DNA from: Caulobacter vibrioides
GTDB taxonomy: Bacteria; Pseudomonadota; Alphaproteobacteria; Caulobacterales; Caulobacteraceae
DNA length: 64,000 bases
Assembly: GCA_001449105.1 (NCBI GenBank)
Contig: LNIY01000081.1
Span: 1-64,000, forward strand
Reading direction: 5' to 3'
Positions 37,046-43,996 of this stretch are shown in pieces. The translations under genes and the position numbers were made by a program. The first letter of the stretch is position 1, and every line of letters starts with the position of its first letter. A model generated the notes under the pieces. That model saw nothing but the letters and a program-made list of their open reading frames with translations, did not search any database and was not told the DNA's origin.

Positions 37046-37452
37046 GCCTTTTCGACACCGAGACCTGGCGCGAGCGCATGGACGAGCGCTGGTTCGAAAG
37101 CGGCGTGGCCATCGCCGACAAGGGCGACGTCGACCTGGTGTCGATCGAGGACGACGCGGTGACCGCCCACGTCACCGGCAGCGCCGGCGACCTCTATGTC
37201 GTCGAACTGCGCAGCCCCGCCGGCGAAGGCCGCTGCGACTGTCCGGGCTTCGAGAAGTTCGGCGCCTGCAAGCACCAGGCCGCCGTGGTCGTGGCCGCCA
37301 ACGCGCTGGACGAAGCCGGCGCGCAGACCGTACGGGACCGCATGGCGAGGCTTCGCGACGGCTTGGCGCTCGACAGCCGTGAAGCTTTGGTCGAACGCCT
37401 GGTCGATCTGGCCCGCCGCGATCCGAAAGTGCTCGCGACGCTCGAAGGCTGA
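37042..37452 (+). CDS. SWIM zinc-finger domain protein
   Basis: The 136-residue protein contains a SWIM motif, CxC..CxH, read as GRCDCPGFEKFGACKHQAAV in the middle. It is preceded by a beta segment (SIEDDAVTAHVTGSAGDLYV) and followed by a helical C terminus. SWIM domains bind DNA or proteins and occur in SNF2 helicases and recombination mediators. This stand-alone small form has no known function. It overlaps the zincin gene by four bases, so the two probably form a functional pair. Confidence 0.87.
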   Translation: MSLFDTETWRERMDERWFESGVAIADKGDVDLVSIEDDAVTAHVTGSAGDLYVVELRSPAGEGRCDCPGFEKFGACKHQAAVVVAANALDEAGAQTVRDRMARLRDGLALDSREALVERLVDLARRDPKVLATLEG

Positions 37453-37454
37453 TC

Positions 37455-37640
37455 AGCGATACTCAAAAGATATGAGGCAATACTTTCCAGATATACCTGG
37501 AGGGCGGTCCATATTTTGCCTCAAAATTCGCGCAACGAGCGGTGCGTAAATACACAATATCCCCCGTCGCGGGAGTTTGCGATTGAATATTACGGATTCT
37601 GCGCAATACTTCCCGCAGATTCGTCGGAGGTCGATGCAAC
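37455..37640. other. AT-rich intergenic island with inverted repeats
   Basis: The DNA here is unusually AT-rich for the window (GATATGAGGCAATACTTTCC, TAAATACACAATAT, GATTGAATATTACGG). It contains the inverted repeats TGAGGCA/TGCCTCA (37473-37479 and 37517-37523) and TCCAG-ATATAC-CTGGA (37486-37501), and a repeated GCAATACTT(T/C)CC. No gene is convincing. It may be a regulatory region, a small RNA or a remnant insertion. Confidence 0.4.
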
Positions 37641-37715
37641 ACCGCTGACGACTGGCCTGGATGCGCTCGCTCGCCGTGCGCAGTCTTGCCAGCCGCGTTG
37701 CGAAAGATTGCGTCA

Positions 37716-37907
37716 GTGTCCATCCCGCCGCCCAAGGCCAGCAAGCCGGAGAACAAGGCCCTCGTGGTCGCGTTGTCCGTACTGCAACTGACGGTCGTGG
37801 TTCTGGTATGGTTGGTTGCGCTCATTCCGGCGGCGCTGGCGGCTCTGGCCGTGCTCCTCTGGAAAAGCGCCCGCCCGTCTGTCCGGGGCAAGTTTCCGCC
37901 CGCCTGA
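37716..37907 (+). CDS. Small membrane protein, uncertain
   Basis: A possible 63-residue protein starts at GTG 37716, with a proline/lysine-rich cytoplasmic start (PPPKASKPENK). A long hydrophobic stretch ALVVALSVLQLTVVVLVWLV and ALIPAALAALAVLLW has a central proline and could form a membrane hairpin. A basic tail follows. No family is recognised and the SD is weak. It ends 24 bases before a LysR regulator gene on the same strand. It could be a chance frame, but the hydrophobic pattern and clean fit argue for a real gene. Confidence 0.45.
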   Translation: MSIPPPKASKPENKALVVALSVLQLTVVVLVWLVALIPAALAALAVLLWKSARPSVRGKFPPA

Positions 37908-37931
37908 CCTGCCGTCGAGTCCCGCCGCTCC

Positions 37932-38825
37932 ATGGAACTGCGCCACGTCCGCTATTTCGTCGCCCTCGCGGAAGAGCTGAATTTCACGCGGGCGGCCGCG
38001 CGCCTGGGCATCGGCCAGCCGCCGCTGAGCCAGCAGATCCGCGACCTGGAGACCGAGATCGGCTACCCGCTGTTCCTGCGCCGCCCGCACGGCGCGGAGC
38101 TGACCGAGGCCGGCCGCGCCTTCCTGGCCGAGGCCCGCCTGATCCTGGAGCAGGCCGAACGCGCCAAGGAGGCCGCCCGCCGGGCCGGCGGCGGCCATGT
38201 GGGCGCGCTGCGGGTGGGCTTCACCTCGTCGGCCAACTTCCACCCGGCGGTGACCGAGGCCTTCGCCGTCTTCCACTGGAAGTATCCGGACGCCAGCCTG
38301 ATCGTCGAGGAGAGCCACTCGGCGCGCCTGGCCGAGCGCCTGCTGCACTCGGAGCTGGACGCGGCCTTCGTGCGCCCGGGCAATGTCGCGATCGAGGGCC
38401 TGGACCTGCTGGCGCTCGGCGAGGAGCCGCTGATCCTGGCCCTGCCGGCCGGCCATCGCCTGGCCGCACAGGCCCGCGTGCCGGTGGCGGCGCTGAGGCA
38501 CGAGCCGTTCGTGATCTTCTCGCAGGGGATCGGCCGCACGTTCCTGGGCCTGATCCGCGAGGCCTGCGCCCAGGAGGGCTTCGAGCCGATCGTCGGCCAG
38601 GAGACCCCGCACATCGTGGCGATGATCAACATGGTCTCGGCGGGCCTGGGCGTGGCCATGGCTCCCGGCTCGATCGCCCAGCTGGCCGTGCGCGGCGTCG
38701 TCTACCGCCCGCTGGACGGGGCCGTGCCCAAGGTGCCCCTGGCCATCGCCACCCGCGCCGGCGACGCCTCGCCCCTGGTCCGCAACTTCCTGGCCCTGAT
38801 CCCGCCGCCGCCGGCCGAGGACTAG
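37932..38825 (+). CDS. LysR-family transcriptional regulator
   Basis: The 297-residue product has an N-terminal helix-turn-helix: LRHVRYFVALAEELNFTRAA, then ARLGIGQPPLSQQIRDLETE, IGYPLFLRR. The substrate-binding domain is of the CatR/BenM type (VGFTSSANFHPAVTEAF, DAAFVRP, SQGIGRTFLGLI, MINMVSAGLGVAMAPGSI). Such regulators often control aromatic-compound or acid degradation, but no metabolic operon adjoins it. Upstream on the same strand is only the small putative membrane protein. An inverted repeat (family F) follows its stop. Confidence 0.93.
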   Translation: MELRHVRYFVALAEELNFTRAAARLGIGQPPLSQQIRDLETEIGYPLFLRRPHGAELTEAGRAFLAEARLILEQAERAKEAARRAGGGHVGALRVGFTSSANFHPAVTEAFAVFHWKYPDASLIVEESHSARLAERLLHSELDAAFVRPGNVAIEGLDLLALGEEPLILALPAGHRLAAQARVPVAALRHEPFVIFSQGIGRTFLGLIREACAQEGFEPIVGQETPHIVAMINMVSAGLGVAMAPGSIAQLAVRGVVYRPLDGAVPKVPLAIATRAGDASPLVRNFLALIPPPPAED

Positions 38826-38858
38826 GGCGGATCGACATTCGGCTCGCCCCACCATCTC

Positions 38859-38991
38859 CCGTCATTCCCGCCCTTGTGGCGGGAACCCCTGGTTCCACCG
38901 ACACGTGAGATGCAAGCGGATCGCCAGCGGTCCGCCACGCCTGCTCTTGCGGCGGACAGAGAGGTTCCCGCCACAAGGGCGGGAATGACGG
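38859..38991. repeat. Family F: perfect 29-base inverted repeat
   Basis: CCGTCATTCCCGCCCTTGTG..GCGGGAACC (38859-38887) and its exact reverse complement (38963-38991) enclose 75 bases. They resemble family B arms (GTCATTCCCG versus GTCATCCCGG) but end differently. They lie between the convergent LysR and sirtuin genes. Confidence 0.85.
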
Positions 38992-39007
38992 GAAGAGGGG
39001 TGACCGG

Positions 39008-39727
39008 CTACCTCAGCACCGCCTCCACCCAGCGCGGCACGACCTCGCTGGCGGGACCGTAAAGGCGCTCGTCGAAGGCGCGGGCGTTGTCGGAAGGTTC
39101 CAGATTGATCTCGCAGGTCCTGATCCCCATCCGCCGGGCCTCGGTCACGAAGCCGGCGGCCGGATAGACCGAACCCGAGGTGCCGATGGCGACGAAGAGG
39201 TCGCTGTCCTCCAGGGCCTCGAAGATTTCGTCCATGAACAGCGGGACCTCGCCGAACCACACCACGTGCGGCCGCGCCATGCCGTGCGCCCCGCAGGCGG
39301 CGCAGACCGCCTCGGCGTCGAGCGGACCGGGATCGGGACGGGTCGCCCCGCAGGCGTGGCAGCGGGTGACGGCCAGCTCGCCGTGCATGTGGACCACGCC
39401 GCTCGCTCCGCCCTTTTCGTGCAGGTCGTCGACGTTCTGGGTGCAGAGGAACAGGCGCCCGCCCCGCGCCGCCAGTTCGCGCTGCAGCCGGGCCAGGGCG
39501 AAGTGGGCGGCGTTGGGCGCGGCGGCCGCCAGGTTGGCCCGGCGGGCGTCGTAGAAGGCCCGCACCTTGGCCGGATCGCGGGCGAAGCCCTCGGGCGTGG
39601 CGACCTCCGAAAGGTCGTACTGCGTCCATACCCCGCCTTCGTCGCGGAAGGTGCCCAGCCCGCTCTCGGCGGAGACCCCCGCGCCCGTCAGCACAAAGAC
39701 GTTCAACGCCATGGCGCGGTTTCCCAT
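39008..39727 (-). CDS. NAD-dependent protein deacylase, sirtuin class III (CobB/SIRT5 type)
   Basis: The 239-residue sirtuin has TGAGVSAESGLGTFRDEGG (NAD loop), LCTQNVDDLHEKGG, catalytic histidine in VVHMHGEL, and four zinc cysteines (C123, C126, C142, C145). The substrate pocket carries Tyr59 and Arg62 (AFYDARRANL), the YxxR pair that lets class III sirtuins remove succinyl and malonyl groups as well as acetyl. The start is ATG 39727, or 39712 (MALNVF), which would be five residues shorter. It is a single gene. Likely targets include acetyl-CoA synthetase, as in other bacteria (family knowledge). Confidence 0.94.
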   Translation of the reverse strand: MGNRAMALNVFVLTGAGVSAESGLGTFRDEGGVWTQYDLSEVATPEGFARDPAKVRAFYDARRANLAAAAPNAAHFALARLQRELAARGGRLFLCTQNVDDLHEKGGASGVVHMHGELAVTRCHACGATRPDPGPLDAEAVCAACGAHGMARPHVVWFGEVPLFMDEIFEALEDSDLFVAIGTSGSVYPAAGFVTEARRMGIRTCEINLEPSDNARAFDERLYGPASEVVPRWVEAVLR

Positions 39728-39821
39728 TCCGGTTCAAGCGGCTGCGGCAAAGGTGACGGGTCCGTCATTTTTAATTTGACCGTACCGGAAGTTTGAGTGG
39801 ACAGTGTTCACTCGACGAGAG

Positions 39822-39844
39822 GCCCGCGCCAGACGGGCCCTTTT
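39822..39844 (+). promoter_or_regulatory. Terminator-like hairpin in the leader of the diiron-protein gene
   Basis: GCCCG-CGCCAGA-CGGGC followed by CCTTTT lies 37-60 bases upstream of the start codon. A second small hairpin, GAGTG-GACAGTGTT-CACTC, lies at 39795-39813. This could be an attenuator or the end of an upstream transcript. Confidence 0.4.
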
Positions 39845-39880
39845 CGAGCAGCCGAGAGGCCTTGAGGAGAGGAGCCGACC

Positions 39881-41005
39881 GTGACGGACAAGAACATCAC
39901 CAAGGACGCCATGTACGACGCGGTGGCGCCCGACGACTTCGAGTCCATGCTCGAACTCGACCGGTACGGAAACCGATCGAGCGCCTTCGACAAGATCATC
40001 TCGGCCACCCACGACCACTTCTGGGACCCGCTCGACAAGGCCTATATCGATTTCGACGAGCCGTTCGACATGGAGAACCAGCCGCTGGTTCCCGAAGACC
40101 TCGTCATCGCCCTGTCGACCGACTACGTCTCCAATCACCTCTCCGACCCCAAGCAGCGCACCCGCTTCATCAACCAGTCGGTGCTGCGCAGCTTCTCGTC
40201 GATCCTGCACGGCGAGCAGGGCGCGCTGAACCTGTCGGCCAGCCTGTGCCACGTGCTCAAGGACCAGGGCGCGCAGGAGTACGCCGCCAACCAGACGCGG
40301 GAAGAGGCGCGCCACGTCACCGCCTTCGCCAAGTACATCAAGGCCCGCTGGGGCAAGCCGGTCGAATGCGGCCCGGCCCTGAAGAGCCTGCTGGTCGAGA
40401 TCATCGCCGCCCCCGAGGTCTACAAGAAGATCATCGGCATGCAGATGCTGGTCGAGGGCCTGGCCATGGGCGCCTTCGCCACCTTCTTCAAGGAAATCCA
40501 TGATCCGCTCGGCAAGAAGCTGCTGCAGCTGGTGATGACCGACGAGGCCTTCCACCACAAGTTCGGGAAGATCTGGGCCGACCGCACGGTGCCCAAGCTG
40601 TCGCCCGAGGAACACGCGATCATCGAGGACTGGGCGGCCCACTGCTTCCAGACCCTGCTGTTCAACCTGGTCTCGCCGCACCAGCAGCTGGACCTCTATC
40701 GCGAGTTCGGCCTGGACCCCGACAAGGTGGTCGAGGAGTACGGACAGATCATGACCGACGACCTGCGTCGCGAGCACATGAAGGAACAGACCAACATCTT
40801 CCGGGTGCTGGTGAAGACCCTGCTCAACGCCGGCATCATCACCGACCGCACCAAGGCGTTCTACGCCATGTACGTCGACCTGGAGGAACTGAAGGCCGAG
40901 GGCGACCGGATGGTCGGCGACGACATCGCCGAGGAAGGCATCCGCCACCTGCAGGCCATCAACTTCAAGGACCGCGTCGTCCCGGTGACCATCGCCGCGG
41001 AGTAA
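39881..41005 (+). CDS. Ferritin-like diiron protein, ribonucleotide-reductase-like superfamily
   Basis: The 374-residue helical protein has a complete four-carboxylate, two-histidine diiron site: Glu in LHGEQGALNLSAS, ExxH in REEARHVTAFAKY, Glu in MLVEGLAMGAFATF, and ExxH in TDEAFHHKFGKIW. This places it in the ferritin-like/R2-like superfamily, which includes oxygenases, oxidases and R2 subunits. It is not a canonical NrdB: the radical tyrosine context is not recognised. The start (GTG at 39881) is preceded by GGAGAGGAG. Substrate is unknown; neighbours give no pathway. It is a single transcription unit with a hairpin-containing leader. Confidence 0.8.
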   Translation: MTDKNITKDAMYDAVAPDDFESMLELDRYGNRSSAFDKIISATHDHFWDPLDKAYIDFDEPFDMENQPLVPEDLVIALSTDYVSNHLSDPKQRTRFINQSVLRSFSSILHGEQGALNLSASLCHVLKDQGAQEYAANQTREEARHVTAFAKYIKARWGKPVECGPALKSLLVEIIAAPEVYKKIIGMQMLVEGLAMGAFATFFKEIHDPLGKKLLQLVMTDEAFHHKFGKIWADRTVPKLSPEEHAIIEDWAAHCFQTLLFNLVSPHQQLDLYREFGLDPDKVVEEYGQIMTDDLRREHMKEQTNIFRVLVKTLLNAGIITDRTKAFYAMYVDLEELKAEGDRMVGDDIAEEGIRHLQAINFKDRVVPVTIAAE

Positions 41006-41014
41006 GCCGTAGAG

Positions 41015-41352
41015 CCCCTCTCTCTTCGAGAGAGGGAGGGGCCCGCCGCGCAGCGGCGGGAGGGTGAGAGGTTTCACCGCCAGCAGGCAAACCTCACTCC
41101 CTGCCCTTTTCCGCCGTCATCCCGGCCGGACACCCGCGAAAGCGGGTGGTAGAGCCGGGACCCAGCGGCCGCCGCATTGCATCGGCCAGGGCTCGGCGGC
41201 GAACCCAGCCACAGCGCCCAGTCTCCTGGGTCCCGGATAAGCCCGGCGGGCTTTCCGGGATGACGGTGCTTGGGGGCATCCAGACAGCTTGTAACCTCTC
41301 ACCCTCCCACGCCTTGCGGCGCGGGCCCCTCCCTCTCTCACTGAGAGAGGGG
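41015..41352. repeat. Family E arms enclosing a family B element
   Basis: The left arm 41015-41073 (CCCCTCTCTCTTCGAGAGAG..GGAGGGTGAGAGGTTT) and right arm 41292-41352 (AACCTCTCACCCTCCCACGC..GAGAGAGGGGG) are inverted. A family B pair occupies 41115-41266. Same order and spacing class as 62340-62649. It starts 9 bases after the diiron gene stop. No gene lies in 41006-41453. Confidence 0.8.
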
Positions 41353-41453
41353 GTCGGTGCGTGGAACACCCGCACATCCCCTTGCGTTTGCCTCCGTTCG
41401 GGGGATGAACTTGAGCAGGGCGCAAAGCCCGCCAAGCAGAGCAAGGTGTCGGC

Positions 41454-41978
41454 ATGCGCGTAAGCCTGATCCTGTCCCTGGCCGCGAGCCTGGCCGCGAC
41501 GCCCGTCCTCGCTCTGGCCGGCGCCCAGTCGCCCTCCAAGCCCGTGGCCGCGGCCTTCTATACCGGCAAGTGGTACGAGATCGCCCGCACCCCCAATTCC
41601 GGCCAGCGCAACTGCGAGGCCCCGACCACCGAGTTCACGGCCAAGACCGCCGAAAGCTTCTCGGTGCGCCAGGTGTGCCGCCGCGACAGCGCCACCGGCA
41701 AGGCCAAGACCTTCAACACCAGCGGCAAGATCGTCGCCGGCTCCGAGAACGCCAAGTTCTCGATGAACTTCCTGGGCGGCCTGAAGAAGCAGGAATACTG
41801 GGTGCTCGACCACGCCGATGACGCGTCTTGGGCGATCATGGCCACGCCCGGCGGCAACTTCGTGTGGCTGCTGTCGCGCAAGCCCGTGATGGACGAGGCC
41901 GCCAAGGCCGCCGCCCTCTCCCGGGTCAAGGCCCTGGGCTACGAGAAGCTGGTCTTCCCGCAGCAGCCGGAGGCCTGA
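41454..41978 (+). CDS. Lipocalin family protein, periplasmic
   Basis: The 174-residue product has a signal peptide at about 1-22 (LILSLAASLAATPVLALAG) and the lipocalin motif FYTGKWYEIARTP. It continues through EFTAKTAESFSVRQVCRRDS, FLGGLKKQEYWVLDHADDAS and WAIMATPGGNFVWLLSRKP, the bacterial Blc-type barrel. Blc-type lipocalins bind fatty acids or lysophospholipids. It has no lipobox cysteine, so it should be soluble in the periplasm. It ends two bases before a second lipocalin gene, forming a tandem operon. The paralogues differ clearly in sequence. Confidence 0.92.
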   Translation: MRVSLILSLAASLAATPVLALAGAQSPSKPVAAAFYTGKWYEIARTPNSGQRNCEAPTTEFTAKTAESFSVRQVCRRDSATGKAKTFNTSGKIVAGSENAKFSMNFLGGLKKQEYWVLDHADDASWAIMATPGGNFVWLLSRKPVMDEAAKAAALSRVKALGYEKLVFPQQPEA

Positions 41979-41980
41979 AC

Positions 41981-42535
41981 GTGCGCCGACGCCACCTGGC
42001 CATGGCCGGCGCGATCGTGCTGACCCTCGGCGCGGCGACCGCCTGCGCGGGCGCGGGGCCGACGGGCAATCCCCGACCGCCCCAGCCGGCCAAGCGCGTC
42101 GAGCTCAGCAAGTATCTGGGCCTGTGGTACGAGGCCGCCCGCTACGACTTCCGCTTCGAGAAGGGCTGCGACGGCGTCACCGCCGAATATTCCCTGCGCC
42201 CCGACGGCCTGGTCGAGGTGCGCAACACCTGCCGCAAGGGCGGCCCCGAGGGCATCGAGAAGGTCAGCCTGGGCAAGGCCAAGGTGGTCGACAAGGCCAC
42301 CGGGGCCAAGCTGAAGGTGTCGTTCTTCGGCCCGTTCTTCCTCGGGGACTACTGGGTTCTGGACCACGCCGACGACTACAGCTGGGCGATCGTCGGCGAG
42401 GGCAGCGGCCGCTATCTCTGGCTGCTGACCCGCGACAAGCCCACCCCCGGCCTGACCCAGAACCTCACCGACCGGGCCAAGGCCATGGGCTACGACGTCT
42501 CGCGCCTGCGGGTGACCAGGCACGCCCGGGGATGA
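41981..42535 (+). CDS. Lipocalin family lipoprotein
   Basis: The 184-residue product begins at GTG 41981 with a signal segment (MAGAIVLTLGAATACAGAG) whose Cys21 may be lipidated (ATAC lipobox). The lipocalin fold follows: LSKYLGLWYEAARYDFRFEK, DGVTAEYSLRPDGLVEVRNT, SFFGPFFLGDYWVLDHADD, YSWAIVGEGSGRYLWLLTRD. It closely follows the Blc family and is co-transcribed with the preceding periplasmic lipocalin (two-base gap). One soluble and one membrane-anchored member would suit lipid transfer or storage between membranes, which is inference. Confidence 0.92.
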   Translation: MRRRHLAMAGAIVLTLGAATACAGAGPTGNPRPPQPAKRVELSKYLGLWYEAARYDFRFEKGCDGVTAEYSLRPDGLVEVRNTCRKGGPEGIEKVSLGKAKVVDKATGAKLKVSFFGPFFLGDYWVLDHADDYSWAIVGEGSGRYLWLLTRDKPTPGLTQNLTDRAKAMGYDVSRLRVTRHARG

Positions 42536-42543
42536 GAGGCTGA

Positions 42544-42680
42544 TCCTTCTCCCCTTGCGGGAGAAGGTGGCGGCCGAAGGCCGACGGATGAGGGGTCGAA
42601 AGACCTCTCCCCAGACTTCTGAGAGACCCCTCACCCGACCTCCCTCCGGGAGGCCACCCTCTCCCGCAAGGGGAGAGGGA
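42544..42680. repeat. Family A-like inverted repeat, AGAAGGTGGC version
   Basis: TTCTCCCCTTGCGGGAGAAGGTGGCGGCCGAAGGCCGACGGATGAGGGG faces CCCCTCACCCGACCTCCCTCCGGGAGGCCACCCTCTCCCGCAAGGGGAGAGG. It has the same two-hairpin design as family A. It separates the lipocalin operon from mmcB. Confidence 0.75.
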
Positions 42681-42695
42681 TCGCACTTGAATAGC

Positions 42696-42710
42696 GAACA
42701 AAGATGGAAC
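42696..42710. promoter_or_regulatory. LexA (SOS) box of mmcB
   Basis: GAAC-AAAGATG-GAAC is a perfect alphaproteobacterial SOS box (GAAC-N7-GAAC). It ends directly before the ATG at 42711. This matches the known mitomycin C and LexA control of mmcB in C. crescentus. Confidence 0.8.
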
Positions 42711-43196
42711 ATGGTGAAGACCATGGACGTCGTCGTCGACATCACCCTCACCCCTTCCGCCATGGGGCGTCCCGAGACCACCCTGGCCGTCACCCGCGGC
42801 GCGGCGCGGCTGCTGGTCGACCTGGGCTATGCGCCGCTGGCCGAGGTGACCCTGCCCAACGGCCGCCGCGCCGACCTGATGGCCCTGGGTCCCAAGGGCG
42901 ACATCGTCATCGTCGAGGTGAAGTCGGGGCTGGAGGACTATCGCGTCGACCGCAAGTGGGGCGAATACGCGCCCTATTGCGACGCCTTCCATTTCGCCGT
43001 CGCGCCCCATTTCCCGGAAGGGATCCTGCCCGAGGAGCCGGGCCTGATCGTCGCCGACGGCTTCGGCGGGGCCGTGGTCCGCGCCGCGCCCGTCACGCCG
43101 CTGGTCGGCGCCCGCCGCAAGGCCCTGACCCTGGCCTTCGCGCGGCTGGCGGCCCTGCGCGCGGCCGGCGTCGCCGCCGAACGCCTTTCGCTTTGA
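42711..43196 (+). CDS. mmcB: MmcB family DNA repair protein
   Basis: The 161-residue product fits the MmcB/DUF1052 family: ETTLAVTRGAARLLVDLGYA, LAEVTLPNGRRADLMALGP, GDIVIVEVKSGLEDYRVDRK and WGEYAPYCDAFHFAVAP. GRRADL..IVEVKS is a PD-(D/E)XK nuclease-like core. C. crescentus mmcB is SOS-induced and protects against mitomycin C. The start is uncertain: TTG 42687, ATG 42711 and ATG 42723 are all in frame. The SOS box at 42696-42710 favours one of the two downstream ATGs, with a very short or absent leader. It is a single gene. Confidence 0.9.
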   Translation: MVKTMDVVVDITLTPSAMGRPETTLAVTRGAARLLVDLGYAPLAEVTLPNGRRADLMALGPKGDIVIVEVKSGLEDYRVDRKWGEYAPYCDAFHFAVAPHFPEGILPEEPGLIVADGFGGAVVRAAPVTPLVGARRKALTLAFARLAALRAAGVAAERLSL

Positions 43197-43451
43197 ACAG
43201 ATCGGCGATTTGAAAATAAATTCCCGACTGCGACATTCTGTCCGAACACAACTCAAGATGACGCCAGAACAGGGGCGACCCCCGCCCTGCCCCAGGGTCA
43301 TGCGCAGACCTGAAGTTGTCTCAAGGTCGGGTAGCCGACCAGTGCAAAGGTTTGCAGAACGCCGTCACCTCATCGGCGTTACGTCTTCTTTACATCCGCC
43401 GCGCCATCACCCTGCCCATAAGCCCAACAAAGGGCAGGGGATTTCAACAGA

Positions 43452-43976
43452 ATGTCGAAGAAGAAACCCGTCGTGGCGCTGGCCGCGGCGCTCCTCGCTA
43501 TCGCGCCGATCAGCGCCCACGCCGACGCCGCCAAGGACGTGCAGATCGCCGGCCGCGCGCTGACCTTCCTTGAGAACGGTCCCACCGGCAAGGCCGTGCT
43601 GGGCATCGTGTTCGATCCGTCCAAGCCGGCCTCCGTCGCCGAAAAGAACGCCGTCATGGCCGCCATCGGCGGCGGCCTCAACACCGGCGCACTGACCCTG
43701 ACGGCCCGTCCGGTCGAAGCCGGCGCCGTCTCGGGCGTCAGCGGCGTGGCCGCCCTCTACGTCACCACCGGCGTCAACGCCGCCCCCGTAGGCGCGGCCG
43801 CCAAGGCCAAGAAGATCATCACCATCGGCTCGGACGCGTCCTGCGCCGCCAGCGGCGCCTGCGTCATGAGCGTGTCGGCCGACCCGAAGGTCGAGATCAT
43901 CGTCAACCGCGGCGCCGCCGCGGCCGTGGGCGCGGTCTTCAAGTCCGCCTTCCGCATGATGATCCGCGAAGTCTGA
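43452..43976 (+). CDS. YfiR-like (DUF4154) periplasmic protein
   Basis: The 174-residue product has a signal peptide (ALAAALLAIAPISAHA, cleavage near residue 23). The mature part contains AGRALTFLENG, VLGIVFDPSKP, IITIGSDASCAASGACVMSV and PKVEIIVNRGAAAAVGAVFK..FRMMIRE. This arrangement, with a close cysteine pair (C-x5-C) and a hydrophobic C-terminal strand plus helix, is that of YfiR-like proteins. Pseudomonas YfiR is a disulfide-controlled periplasmic repressor of the cyclase YfiN. It lies 20 bases upstream of a TonB receptor gene, so they are co-transcribed. Confidence 0.75.
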   Translation: MSKKKPVVALAAALLAIAPISAHADAAKDVQIAGRALTFLENGPTGKAVLGIVFDPSKPASVAEKNAVMAAIGGGLNTGALTLTARPVEAGAVSGVSGVAALYVTTGVNAAPVGAAAKAKKIITIGSDASCAASGACVMSVSADPKVEIIVNRGAAAAVGAVFKSAFRMMIREV

Positions 43977-43996
43977 TCGCCGCCAGCACAAGAGAC

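Noticed and set aside
37463-37933. A 156-codon minus-strand frame across the AT-rich island
   Set aside because: It overlaps the putative small membrane protein and runs out of the LysR upstream area. No domain or SD is seen, and the composition changes abruptly along the frame.
39881-41005. Ribonucleotide reductase R2 (NrdB)
   Set aside because: The diiron ligands are there, but no NrdA gene adjoins and the NrdB radical-tyrosine context and C-terminal tail are not recognisable.
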